Shown piece by piece: positions 9,358 through 19,417 of a stretch of 30,625 bases of DNA. A program made the position numbers and the translations under genes. Numbering within the stretch: the first letter of the stretch is position 1; the number at the start of each line of letters is the position of its first letter. The notes under the pieces are model-generated. The model saw only the letters and a program-made list of their open reading frames with translations, made no database searches and was not told the origin of the DNA. The stretch lies in NCBI GenBank assembly GCA_015499985.1, contig JAAAUF010000369.1:6214-36838 (forward strand), in the 5' to 3' direction. The DNA is from Haplosporangium gracile (taxonomy: Eukaryota; Mortierellomycota; Mortierellomycetes; Mortierellales; Mortierellaceae).

Positions 9358-10604
9358 ATGACTATTATCGACAAGATTCTGTGCCGGCCATGCATCTTTT
9401 GTGCGATTGCCGAAGGCAGCATCCCGACCACGCTCATTTACAAGGTAATTCACCTCTCCTGTTCATAGAAGACTAGTAGTCAGCAAAGCGCACACAGAAA
9501 TCGAACACATGGAGAATGCAACGGCAGCTCATAATTTTTGTGACTTGTCAAATCAAAAAAAAAAAAAAAAATCGTGTTCCTGAAGAAAAAAAAAAAAAAA
9601 AAAAAAATGGTGTTCCTGAAGAAAAAAAAAAAAAAAAGATTGGAAGTGTGTTTAGAAATAAGGAACGTTTGTTGGTCTGACTTACTGACCATCACTTCCG
9701 TTCATCCTTCACACGAACAGGACGATGAGATTGCAGCATTCAACGATATCAATCCTGCAGCAGAGACACATATCTTGATCGTGCCTATCGATCATGTCAA
9801 GAGTGTCAAGACCCTGACTACCGACCATATCCCTCTGCTCGAGAAGATGCACCAAAAGGGCATTGATCTCCTCAAAGAACGCGGACACGATCCTGAACAA
9901 TCAAGGCAAGAATCTATATTTCATATCACGATAGGAAAGGCGTTGAAAAAAGACACAGGCCACCGAGACGAGGCGAGACTGCCGAGAGCACACTGCGTAG
10001 GAATGGGGCGAGACGGCAGACGGCAGACGAGAAAGAACAAAAAGGAATGCCAGGAAGAGAAGAGCATCGAGATCGTCAATAATTATAATGTAGGAAGAAA
10101 GGGGAAAAGTTAGGACGAAAGAAATGTACAATTACAAAGAAAGAAGCGAATAGAGCGAGAGAGAAAGAGAGAGAGAGAGAGACAGGGTGAGGGAGAACAT
10201 AGGTATTAAAATTGTTTATGGGCTTGCAAGGCAGGAGAAATAAAATGATAAAAACAGGAAAGGAATGTGTTCAAAAAACAAAGTCAAAAAGGGCAGAGAA
10301 GAGCAACGGATCGAGATCGTCGATGGATGCAATGCTGGAAACCTGATCCTCCGAGGAATATGTTCGTTTTGCTGATACGGTTTACCGGCTGTTGTTTCCC
10401 CCCTCTTGTGTGTCTAGGCTCGGGTTCCATGTGCCGCCATTTAACACCGTTGATCACTTGCATCTCCACGTTGTGGGAGGGGCCATGAAATCCAATTTTA
10501 GAAAACTCAAGTACGAAACGGGCCGCATGTGGTACATGGATCTCACGCAACTGCAGGCTAACCTCGACAAGAAGCGGAAGCTGCAAGAAGGCGCTCGCCT
10601 TTAA
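9358..10604 (+). CDS. HINT3-like HIT-family nucleotide hydrolase
   Basis: The three exons are 9358-9444, 9721-9905 and 10418-10604, giving 152 residues. The N-terminus has two CxxC-like cysteines (CRPCIFC), a common feature of HIT proteins. DINPAAETHILIVPIDH is the central HIT strand-helix region. The catalytic triad motif HLHLHV at 104-109 completes the active site, preceded by the FHVPPF segment typical of HINT3. HINT proteins hydrolyse purine nucleotide phosphoramidates and acyl-adenylates, usually in the cytosol or nucleus. Intron 1 is GT-AG. Intron 2 needs a GC donor (TCAAG|GCAAGA) with a TAG acceptor: this is the only join I found that keeps frame and restores the conserved RLGFHVPPF junction. 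A poly(A)-type signal (AATAAA) lies near 10717. Confidence 0.9.
9555..9637. repeat. A-rich minisatellite inside HIT intron 1
   Basis: Two copies of a 14-nt unit (TCGTGTTCCTGAAG and TGGTGTTCCTGAAG, differing at one base) are each embedded between long runs of A (about 17, 22 and 16 bases). The structure looks like replication slippage and duplication of an A-tract unit. Confidence 0.85.
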
Positions 10605-11519
10605 GGGATGAGTCTTAAGTTAACAATTATCATCACCAGCTCAACCAACCAACAGGAGGAGCTCGGAGCAATCGAACCAATAATGGATACCCTGTTTAGA
10701 TTGGTTCTTTTGCGGAAATAAAATGAAAAAAGGTTTGTTATTATTTTACGACCACACGGGTAAGAGAAGTAGCGAGGTAGCCCACCGGGGACGCAATAGA
10801 ACGAAGAGAAGGGCTAGATCGATCTTCAAACCCTTTCTCTGCGAGAGCTCATCATCTCAAAGCCACTCTCGGTGAACGAGATGAAGAATTGTAAACTCAG
10901 CCAATTTTTTATTTTGAAAAAAAATTTACAGCGGGATAGCAAGAAGCTAGTTTGTTGCGCCGCGGAGGGCAACTTTATTAGGGGAGAAAGGGGACCAGGC
11001 CCAAAGTGGAAAAAATTGAGAGGGTGCACTCAGGTTTTATTTTAGTGCACTTTTTTGTCTTCCACGCCTTATTCGTGGGAGCGATGGTCCATGCCATCCC
11101 TGTGTTCCCAATCAGTCCCTTTGTCTATGTTTTTTTGTTTTTTTACGCCTTTGCAATGTTGTATTGAGCAATTGCGGAAGAGAGAGAGAGAAGAAGAGAT
11201 GCAATTACGGAAGAGAGAGAGAGGAAGAGATGGAAAAGAACGAGAAGAGGAAGATATCATCCCTCGTCCACCAAACCCTAGAGATAAGTCAGCACAAGAA
11301 AGGAAAGGATAAGGGCCATCGATGGCATAGAGGATTGTGAGTGGTTTACTTTCCCTCTCTCTGTCTGCGCAAGTTCCTGGATTTAACTGCCACTGGCTCA
11401 ATAAAAACACTAATCATTCACTCGGTCGTCATGGTTCTGTCAATAGCTGTTTGTGTGTGGTGTCAACGATAACCCAGTCAGGTCGGTCTCTCAGTCCTTT
11501 AGTTCGTTATTAATAGCAG
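10605..11519. other. Intergenic region without recognisable genes
   Basis: After the HIT stop and its poly(A) signal I see no coding segment that stands out. The interval includes GA-rich tracts and one duplicated unit at 11169-11232. It also has a small inverted repeat near 11024-11050: GTGCACT and AGTGCAC flank a T-rich loop. Confidence 0.5.
11169..11232. repeat. Two-copy tandem duplication, about 32-nt unit
   Basis: The unit GCAATTGCGGAAGAGAGAGA plus a GA-rich tail ending in AGAGATG is followed directly by a second copy beginning GCAATTACGG. The copies differ by one substitution and by small changes in the GA run. It lies in intergenic DNA. Confidence 0.7.
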
Positions 11520-11947
11520 CTAGTCTTTTTGTCTTTTCTCCTCCTACTCGTTTGTAGTGTTGCCCCTTTTTGTTTTTCTTTCTTCCTCCTTGCGTTTTTC
11601 TTTCTTTCTTCTCCTCTCCCCTTGCCATTTGCATTTTTTGTTTCTTTTTCCCTCCATCGTTGCGGCTGTAATACCGTTGAATTAACCCATCACTTCCCTC
11701 CCTCCCTTCTCTCTTTCTTTTTATTCTTCCCTCTCCGTTCCTCTCTCACTTCACATAACGACACTCCTCACCTTCACACTTTCTCCTTTCCACAGCTCAA
11801 GGAGGCAGATCACAACTGAACCCTTCCTTTTCTTTCATTCCATATCATTACACAAACCCATCACTTTCGTACTTTCACATCCCTTTTCTTCCTCACTTCA
11901 ACAAAAACATATAAAACCTCGACTCAAAAAACGACAAAAAGTTTACG
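11520..11947 (+). promoter_or_regulatory. CT-rich leader and core promoter of the fucosyltransferase gene
   Basis: About 400 nt of strongly pyrimidine-rich plus-strand sequence precedes the ATG at 11948. A TATAAAA-like element lies near 11910, only about 35 nt before the start codon, so it may not be the functional TATA box. The pattern matches the tract before 16570. Confidence 0.45.
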
Positions 11948-13705
11948 ATGAAGGGATTCGCAAGAGAGGGACAGAGTCAGGGTCCAAGAAACAGGACCGT
12001 ATTTATCTTGGTCGCCATCATCCTCGTCTCTGCGTGGACCCTGCTTACTACCATGGATCTTGCCAGCTTTCAACTTCACTTTAATGGCAATGATAACAAT
12101 GTAGGACTGCACAAGGAACAGAGCACGATCCCTCACCAACAACAACAACCACTCAACCCTGAAATGAACACAAGCACAATCACAAACAAAGACGCCAACT
12201 CTAACAATAGCCATGACGATAACAACAATAACGACGATAACGACGATGATGCACCCTCGGAACCATTTACGCTGCCGCTAAAGCCTGCAGTCTCCATCCT
12301 CGACGCCAACACCAAATATCTCTCCTTCCTCCCCTTTGGCGGCCTGACCAACCAGTTCATCGCCGTCCAATCTGCAGCCTATATCGCCCGCAAACTCAAC
12401 CGAACCCTCATCCTCCCACCCATCATCTCCAACTCGCACGACCACAACAACACTCACCAACGATGGTCCCAATACATGGATCTCCCTAAATTGACTCAAC
12501 TCACGGGGCTCCCTGTTCTCGAATGGTCTCAGGTCCGACCCCTTACTGAGGCGCAACGCCGGGTTGGGTTGGATCAAGCTTTGCAGTCTACGCATCTTTA
12601 TGGACCTTACCATTCGGAGACGGAGGCTTGGGCGAGTGTTGCTGAGAATATGACCTGTCAGATCGTTTATGGGTATGGTGATCCTACGGTGGACATCAAT
12701 TTTTCGGCACAGAATTTCCTCTTCCATTTCCTTATCCGCCCCGTCTTCGTCTCACCTGTTGCTCCACGCCCCAATGGTCCCGTCTATGACCGCGAGCGAA
12801 TTGTGCATGACAGCCATAACCCCGAGGACCTGGCCATTGTCGAAGACCTCCTGGACCGGTACACCGATTTCGATGGTCGGTCGCCTGAAGAGATCGCGGC
12901 AGGCAAGGCTGACGTACTTTTCTTGAGCAACACATTCAAGCTCAAGACCGCCCAGCGTGGTGGGATCTTTTGGAAGGAGGCCGGCAAGGATATGCATTTC
13001 GAGCCCAAGGTGATGGAGTATGCGACCCTGCGAATTAACGAGGAGATCAAGGGCGACCGCGACATCGAGGTCCTGCCCAACGATGATCCTGAAGAGCTCG
13101 AAGTTACCGAGAGCGAGCGTCAGAATCCGGTCTCGGAGGACGGGATCCTGATCACAGACATCCAGGCACCCGCCACACGGATCCCCCACATTGCCGTCCA
13201 TCTTCGTCGCGGTGATATCTGGGCTAAATGTCGTGGTGTCAACCAGTCTATCGAGAATTGTCTCCTCCCTATCGAGCTGTACGCAGAATCCGTCGAACGC
13301 GCCCGTGAATACGCTGCCAAAAACCTGGGTCTCGTCTCCCACCTTCCCGTGGTCGTCGCCACCGACTCGACATCCGAAGAAGATTTCGCAAAGATTAAGG
13401 AGCTCGGCTGGCACCGTCTCGACCATACGAAATACGGCACCGCCGAGATTTGGGGTACGTTTGGCCCCGCAATGGTGGATGCTGCGATTATGGCGCATGC
13501 AGATGTGTTAGTCGGGAGTAAAGTGTCGACAATGAGTCGGATTGCCGGGTTGAGACAGACGGGGTGGTATAATCACGAGTCGTTCTTCCCTTCGTTGGAG
13601 GATCGTCCCAAGGAGAAGCAGAGAAGGAGGGCGATCATGAAGAGGCGGCTGGAGAGCACGTGGGAGCGCGATGATCTCGACGATGAGATTCTCATGGCTT
13701 TCTAA
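11948..13705 (+). CDS. O-fucosyltransferase-superfamily protein (type II membrane)
   Basis: This is a single-exon frame of 585 residues. A basic N-terminus and one transmembrane segment (about 17-36) suit a Golgi type II protein. A disordered Gln/Asn/Asp-rich stem runs to about 110 and includes runs of Asn-Asp. The catalytic part starts with PFGGLTNQ at 129-136, the N-terminal GDP-binding loop of the GDP-fucose O-fucosyltransferase fold. It continues with HLRRGD near 418-423, the conserved Arg-containing motif that contacts the donor, and VGSKVSTMSR near 521-530, a C-terminal fold motif. By family the enzyme should transfer fucose from GDP-fucose to protein or glycan acceptors; the acceptor is unknown. 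Several N-glycosylation sequons are present (for example NRT, NMT, NQS). The tail is Lys/Arg-rich. Confidence 0.9.
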   Translation: MKGFAREGQSQGPRNRTVFILVAIILVSAWTLLTTMDLASFQLHFNGNDNNVGLHKEQSTIPHQQQQPLNPEMNTSTITNKDANSNNSHDDNNNNDDNDDDAPSEPFTLPLKPAVSILDANTKYLSFLPFGGLTNQFIAVQSAAYIARKLNRTLILPPIISNSHDHNNTHQRWSQYMDLPKLTQLTGLPVLEWSQVRPLTEAQRRVGLDQALQSTHLYGPYHSETEAWASVAENMTCQIVYGYGDPTVDINFSAQNFLFHFLIRPVFVSPVAPRPNGPVYDRERIVHDSHNPEDLAIVEDLLDRYTDFDGRSPEEIAAGKADVLFLSNTFKLKTAQRGGIFWKEAGKDMHFEPKVMEYATLRINEEIKGDRDIEVLPNDDPEELEVTESERQNPVSEDGILITDIQAPATRIPHIAVHLRRGDIWAKCRGVNQSIENCLLPIELYAESVERAREYAAKNLGLVSHLPVVVATDSTSEEDFAKIKELGWHRLDHTKYGTAEIWGTFGPAMVDAAIMAHADVLVGSKVSTMSRIAGLRQTGWYNHESFFPSLEDRPKEKQRRRAIMKRRLESTWERDDLDDEILMAF

Positions 13706-14020
13706 ACTGCCGAGTTTCTTCCAGTATCCATTGTACAATAGCATTTTATATCCCTTTCTTTCATAAAAATTACATATTCAAATTGATGTCCATATCCTTA
13801 TCTAAGCTTGCTGANNNNNNNNNNNNNNGGGGGGTGTTTATTGCTTTGATTGTGATGTACGATGGCGGGTGAATGTTGGCTCTTTTGGATGATGAGCTTA
13901 CTCCTACTGCATTTTTCGTTTGATGTTGCTGAGCTAAAAAGGCACTAAAAAGGGTGTTGTATTGTATTGCTGTTCTCCTTTGTAACGCCGCCTCGTCTCG
14001 TCTCCTGCTGTCTGCTAGAA
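13706..14020. other. Intergenic region containing an assembly gap
   Basis: The stretch between the fucosyltransferase stop and the small minus-strand gene contains 14 N at 13815-13828, followed by GGGGGG. Nothing coding is convincing. The open frame running through the Ns on the minus strand is a by-product of the gap. Confidence 0.8.
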
Positions 14021-14405
14021 TCATTTCTTCCAGTCCATCCTAATCCCGTGCGAGCTAATAATTCTCTCCTCGCGCTCCTCCCATTCCTCGCACTCATGCT
14101 TATCGCCGGCCAGGGATCCCCTTGATATGTCCAGCCAACTTGATGCTATGAACAGGTTCCTCGCCAGGGACTTGGGTCACGGTCCGCTCCCATCCTGTTC
14201 CTTCCTCGTGACTCAAGACCTGGGGCTCGACTTGCGTCGAGAATCCTCCTGCACCTTCAACTGCACTACCGGCGTTGGCCTGGGAGGTTGCTTGGTGGGC
14301 TCCTGATGCTGCTGCTGTAGTTGCAGCAGAGGTGGCGTGAGTGGGTGCTCCGGCTGTGGCAACAGACGAGGTGGTGGTTGTGTCGGAAGACGGGTGTGTT
14401 GTCAT
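14021..14405 (-). pseudogene. Small Ala/Thr-rich protein gene, apparently frameshifted
   Basis: The ATG at 14405 opens a 101-residue frame whose first 60 residues are Ala/Thr/Ser/His-rich and whose end (STQVEPQVLSHEEGTGWERT onwards) looks like conserved soluble protein. It stops at 14100. One base out of register, the sequence continues as a convincing C-terminus (DKHECEEWEEREERIISSHG, then IRMDWKK) to a TGA at 14021. The break falls in GGCCGGCG near 14104-14112, where one base too many would cause it. I see no acceptable intron. It may be an assembly or sequencing error, since an N gap lies 200 nt away, or a true pseudogene. The function is unknown. Confidence 0.55.
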
Positions 14406-14762
14406 CGTTGTCAGTTTGGTTGTGTGGGTGTCTGTAGAGGGAAGGTGTGTGTGTGCAGAAAAGAAGAGAAGAGGAAAGCATGAAAAGTGTTATTCTTTTT
14501 AAGAGAGACAGTGTGTGAATCCGTCAGGTGATGGGTCGATATTCGTTATTCATGCAAAGTTTGTTTGAAAACAAAAAGAGACCCTGTCTGTTGCTGTAGA
14601 CCCATAACGGGAAAAAGAGGGTCCATGTCCAACAGGGAGAGCCTACTCGGTTGTCCAACGATGAACAAACACGTCCTCGATACTTTCTCGTCCACTTTAG
14701 CCGTTACAAAATGACATCAGCCCTTACAACAAACAACAACCCAGCAACACAAACAATAATTT

Positions 14763-15842
14763 TTATTCACCTCGCACAGAGGCCCGTTTGGACCGCTCGA
14801 ATTTCTCTTTCCGTTCTGCAGCCTCTTTGCTTTCTTTCTTTCTTGTCTCCTCTGCCGCAAGATCAGCCTTGGCTTCTGCTTTCGACTCGGGTGCCGGTGG
14901 TGTCTGTAATACAACAGCGTGGAGGTCGATCGGAATCGGATGTGGCTTCGCCTTGATGTTCATCCTGTCCAAGAACGCCAGCACCCTATGCTCCATCCTT
15001 CGGATCTATTTTCTCCATGGAATTTATACAAAAAGGTCAATTGCATTTTCTCAGCAACTCATAATGCATGCCCATTTTCCTCTCTACAACGGACAAACAA
15101 AGAAACTCACCCTGAGAGCCATAGGATTATCGCCCTCCTCGGTGACGACATCGCGTGTGAGGATGGTCAACATCCCATAGTTATTTCCAAAGACCACATC
15201 CGTCAACGCCCTATCGCCCACAAACGCAATCCTCTTCGCCTTGATCTCATTGAAATGATTCAAAAGTTCCTGTCCACCTGAAGGTTTCTTTTCCTGGTGA
15301 CGGAGGACGTTGACTTGGAGGGCTTGTTCGATGGCTTGAGCTTGTTGACTGTCCTTGTCGTCGGGGGTTCCTGCAGAGTTGGAGACGATTACGACTTGGT
15401 CCTTGTACACATCCCTGCATTTCCTCCACGCGTCCTGGTTTAATACATGATTAAGAGTGTGAGTAGGTGTTGTTTCTTATTTTGGAGGCGATCGATCAAT
15501 TGGTGATTCCAAAGTTGTATTCTGAGTGTGCACCTTGAAGGGCGGGTAAAGTTCGAGGCCGTAGGGTTTCGTGAGACAGTTATCTTTATCGAATGCAATT
15601 GCAATGATTCCGGCCTTGTGGAGTTGTTCAAAGTTAATGTCGCGGATATCTATTTTTTTTTTTTCATCAAGACGAGGGAATCAGGTGAGCACTCTTTGCG
15701 TGAAGCCATTGTTGTTTTGCATGTTGAATGTTGTTGAATGTGTTTATTTACCACGGACGACGATGTTGGGGACCATGAGGCGCGGAGAAGTGAGGACTCG
15801 GAAGGATTGCAGGATACCCTGCAGGTTGAAGCTCTGTACCAT
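14763..15842 (-). CDS. GEP4: Gep4-type mitochondrial phosphatidylglycerophosphate phosphatase
   Basis: The four exons are 15842-15752, 15649-15534, 15434-15111 and 15005-14763, all GT-AG and in frame, giving 257 residues. HAD-phosphatase motifs appear in order: DKDNCLT at 51-57 (nucleophile and acid/base Asp), SNSAG at 87-91 (motif II), the KKP lysine near 119 (motif III) and GDRALTD at 142-148 (motif IV). This order and the NIVVRDIRDINF start match the Gep4/YqeG family. Gep4 dephosphorylates phosphatidylglycerol phosphate in the mitochondrial matrix, the second committed step of cardiolipin synthesis. A C-terminal extension of about 60 residues is rich in Lys, Glu and Ala and should form a charged helix; this is longer than I recall for yeast Gep4. 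The gene is divergent from the PL14-like gene. Confidence 0.9.
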
Positions 15843-16569
15843 GATGTCCCGAGTGAATGTGTCTTTGTGTGTGTGTGTGTGAGAGAGTATGCGCGTGTAA
15901 GTGTGGAATGAAGGGAAGCAGAGGAGAAGGTTGATGCCGAGGCGAGAGTGAATTAGAGGATCTCTTTTTGTTGATCGTTCCTTTTGGGCAAAAGGCGGTT
16001 CGCTTGAAGAAAAAGAAGCGCGTCACAATGATGAATGCCATGGTATTTAACGTTGAAAAGTACTGTCGTCTTCTATACTGACACTTTTATTGCCGAGAAA
16101 ACAACTTCAGATCTTCGTCTCAAACATGGTGACTCGGAACAAGAAAAAGTCCTTGTCTGCGTAAAAGAGAGAGATATAAATGAGCAGCGCACATTGTCGA
16201 CTAGCTCGTCATTTAGGCGACCCTTTTCCCTTTCAATCCATTTTCTGGTGCTCATTCCTCGCTCTATGTTAGCCTAGACAAGGTGAGAGTAAGGGCGAAT
16301 AGTAAAAATGGGCACTTGCGGGGATGGAGCAACCTTTTATTCTAATTGCTATCGTACTCACTCTTCAATCTAATTTGCCCAAAAGATATTGATCCGTGCT
16401 GAATGCATGTGTGGATCATTTTCATTCATTTATTTATTTTTATTTTCCGTCATCATCGTTTCTTTTCGTGTCTTTCCTTCTTCTTCCTTCTTCTCTTCTC
16501 TTCTCTTCTCTTCTCCCCTCTTCCTCTTCCTGATCCTTCCTTCTCGCCCTTCCTCTCCTTTACAACATA
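15843..16569. promoter_or_regulatory. Divergent promoter region with CT-rich leader
   Basis: This interval separates the start codons of the phosphatase (minus) and the PL14-like gene (plus). It contains a (TG)n run near 15872-15885. A strongly pyrimidine-rich tract at about 16440-16565, with tandem TCTTC units near 16486-16515, leads to the ATG at 16570. No gene is recognised inside. Confidence 0.5.
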
Positions 16570-17919
16570 ATGACACTATCGCCACCCATACGACGAAGTA
16601 CAATAGCATTTCGCTATGCAAAAGCAACAACAATGGTAATAGCAATGGTATTGTCCATCCTACTGCTCACATCTTCAGGAACAACAACAACAGCAGCAGC
16701 AGCAGCAACACCATTAACAAGGGACCAAATCTACGCTCAGGGCGGCTTCCTCCAGAACTGGATCGCCCCCATGCCCAACAACCCCATCCAGACCACAACA
16801 GCCAACTCCACCAACAATGGCGAGAAGTACCTTGTCCAGAACTGGGCTACGACCTTTCATTCCATCCAGATTGGAGGACAGGATATCTCGTTCGTCAGTG
16901 ATCCCTTCAAGGCAGCTGCTTCTTCTGTTTCTGTCGCAGCAGCAGCAACGAATTCGACCGTACCTTCGAGCTCAAACTCGACAACAAGCACTGCCGGTGG
17001 CAAAGGCGATGAGGATGGGACGGTGCTGCAGTTAAACTACCCCAAGGGCTCATACGCACCGTCGGTAGGCCCAGTGACGGGCGGGACGCACTTCTATGCG
17101 AAACCCTTTGGAGACAAGTCGCCATTCTCCAAGATGTTGGTTAGCTATGATGTAGCCTTTCCTGCGGGCTTTAATTGGGTGTTGGCGGGTAAATTGCCAG
17201 GCATCTATGGAGGCACCCCTTATGATGGCTGTTCCGGAGGTGTCCAATCGACCGGAGCCAACTGTTTGACCATGCGGATGATGTGGCGACAGAATGGTAT
17301 CGGTGAAGGTAAGCATTCATGCTTTTCTATTTTTATTTACGTTGTTGCGACATTTGTCCTTGCGCTCGGCCTGTCCGTTTTTTTTATCTTTACCTACTAA
17401 CGAAAGCATTTGGACAATGAAATAGTGTATGCATATGTCCCAGCAGACCCAAAATCGGCATTCTGCAAAGACTCGCAAGTCCTGTGCAACGACCAGTACG
17501 GGAAATCAATCGGCCGCGGACAGATCTACTTCCAACCGGGTGTCTGGACACGACTGGACATGGCCTTGGAACTCAACGAGCCTGCAGGGAACAGTAATGG
17601 TACCCTACAAGTCTATCAGAACGGGATCCTGGCAGTCCATATGAACAATATCTCCTACAGGAGTACAGGAATGGTCGGATTCCAAGGCCTTTTGTTCTCG
17701 TCCTTCTTTGGAGGGTCCGATTCGACCTATGCGACCCCCGTTGATACGGCAGTGTATTTCAGGAATGTCCAGTTGAGTGTCGGCGCGCCTGCCAAGTTGT
17801 ACGAGGGCACGGGTGGAAGTGGTGCTCCTGGAAGGGCGATGATCGGTGGGTCATCATGGACGATTTTGGGAGCTTCTAGTGGATTCGTTTTCGTCCTGGT
17901 CTCAGCTCTCTTTCTTTGA
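16570..17919 (+). CDS. Secreted PL14-like protein, probably GPI-anchored
   Basis: Two exons (16570-17308 and 17426-17919) join over a 117-nt GT-AG intron (donor GTAAGC, acceptor AATAG) into a 410-residue protein. A hydrophobic core at about 21-37 followed by an Ala/Thr stretch suits a signal peptide or anchor. A Ser/Thr/Asn-rich insert lies near 115-145. The domain then runs GGTHFYAKPFGDKSPF, GKLPGIYGG, DGCSGG, a Trp-Arg strand, GRGQIYFQPGVWTRLDM and a late FGGSDSTYATP. This series is typical of polysaccharide-lyase-14-like (concanavalin-type sandwich) proteins of fungi. The C-terminus ends in a small-residue site (GSGAPGRAMIGG) plus a hydrophobic tail, as for GPI attachment. The likely role is uronide polysaccharide cleavage or wall remodelling; the substrate is inferred only from the family. 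Confidence 0.85.
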
Positions 17920-19417
17920 CCGACAGGGACATGAGTGCAATTTGTTACCCTTTTTTTTTTTTTTGCTTTGTTTTTTATTACCCCTTTCATTTCTCGGCCA
18001 TCTAATGGGAGTCCCTTACCCCTCGTTTTTTTTTACAACCGGAGCTCATTCCTTCACCACTTTGTAGATACCCCACAATCTCTTTACATCGCTCGTATAA
18101 GTTTTTCTCTCTCTCTAATTTCTAAGTTGACATACAAAATAAACACCGCATGGAAAGACGCATACTGGATACATCATGCACATAACAGACAAAAAATCCA
18201 GGTCGGCAAAAATCACCATGCATTCGCTTCAACACGACAAAAGCCGATGCGCATTCACACTAAGCGATCCCCGTCCCCCTTTCTTTCTCATTTGTCACTC
18301 TCTCCTTGCGTCTCGCTTCCCCCCTTTGTTCTTCCCTTCCCCTCCATCGTCTGTTGGTTCCCTGAGAATGACACTTGTCGAACAGTGGGGTCAAAAGCTG
18401 AGGAAAAAAAAAAAAATGGATTCCCAGAGTTATTTTCTTTTCAAAGTCCAGCCCTCCTAAGGAGACAATCTATGTGACAAAGAAAAATCTAAAGGACTAA
18501 AAAAACAAGTGGTCAATTTAGAAGAGTACGCGATGCTGGCGGCCGATGCACCCATACTTTGCCTCTCTTTTTTTTTCCTTTCTAGTTCCTTCTGAAACAA
18601 GGGAGTGTAGCATCCGGCGTGGGACAGTGTGGAGGTAAAAAGGGAGGAGGCACCTCATTTTTTAGGATAGCAGTGAATTCTCCTCCCTTGGCATTTTTCG
18701 TAGTTTCATTGCATTGAAAGAAGGCTAGAGAAAAGGACAAGGAAGGGAAAGGAGACAGGGAAGGGAAAGGGGCAGTCTGGATGAAAAAGCAATTCAAGCA
18801 AAACAAAAAGTAGTGTGAAGGGAGCCCGGAGAACTAGGAAGCACAGAAGAGTCACGAATGGAGCGAAAGTCACGAAGAAGTAAGACAGGATCAAGGGCAG
18901 GCGTCTGCAACTATCGGTACGACTTGACTTCCTCTCGCTCGGCTGAACTACAACACGGGGGGAATGTTTTCTGGGAATGGTAGTTGTGGTGGTTTGCTAC
19001 AACATAAGTAGGCGGTGGTTGCTGCCGCTTTGAGTAGTATAGGAGTCAGGGCGGTGTGGTGTGTCTAGTTGCCATGTCTTGATCCCATCCTGCTCCCGCC
19101 CGTAGAAAAACCTTGATTCATTTTTTTTATCACACGCCACCAAATTTGTATTAGTTTCACCAACTGATCCAACAAGTCAGCTTGAATAAAACTCATTTAG
19201 ATGGTGATGGTTTATTCCTTTGACAAGATAATAAGTTGATATCACTGCCTTGTCTCTCAGAAGATCCAAGCGCGTCGGCAAGATATCTTTGGTATAGTGT
19301 GTCCCCTTCGTGGACGTTGCTTCCTTCCTCCTTTTTTTTTTTTTGTGTGCACTTTGTGGAACCTGCTGTTCACAAAAAAACCTTCATTCACATCACCTCA
19401 TTCACAAAACCCTCACA
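17920..19417. other. Intergenic region, no recognisable genes
   Basis: The first 250 nt are probably the 3' UTR of the PL14-like gene, with an AATAAA near 18137. The rest holds several T or A runs and purine-rich stretches (18720-18790). The approach to 19418 is C-rich. No open frame shows protein-like composition, and I see no tRNA. Confidence 0.5.

Noticed and set aside
11069..11410. 113-codon minus-strand frame
   Set aside because: It is translated largely from the duplicated GA/CT-rich unit, so the open frame is due to composition.
12752..13498. 248-codon minus-strand frame
   Set aside because: It is antisense to the fucosyltransferase catalytic domain, with no recognisable motif.
13770..14024. 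Minus-strand frame running through the N gap
   Set aside because: It contains undefined residues from the Ns and overlaps the likely 3' UTR of the small gene.
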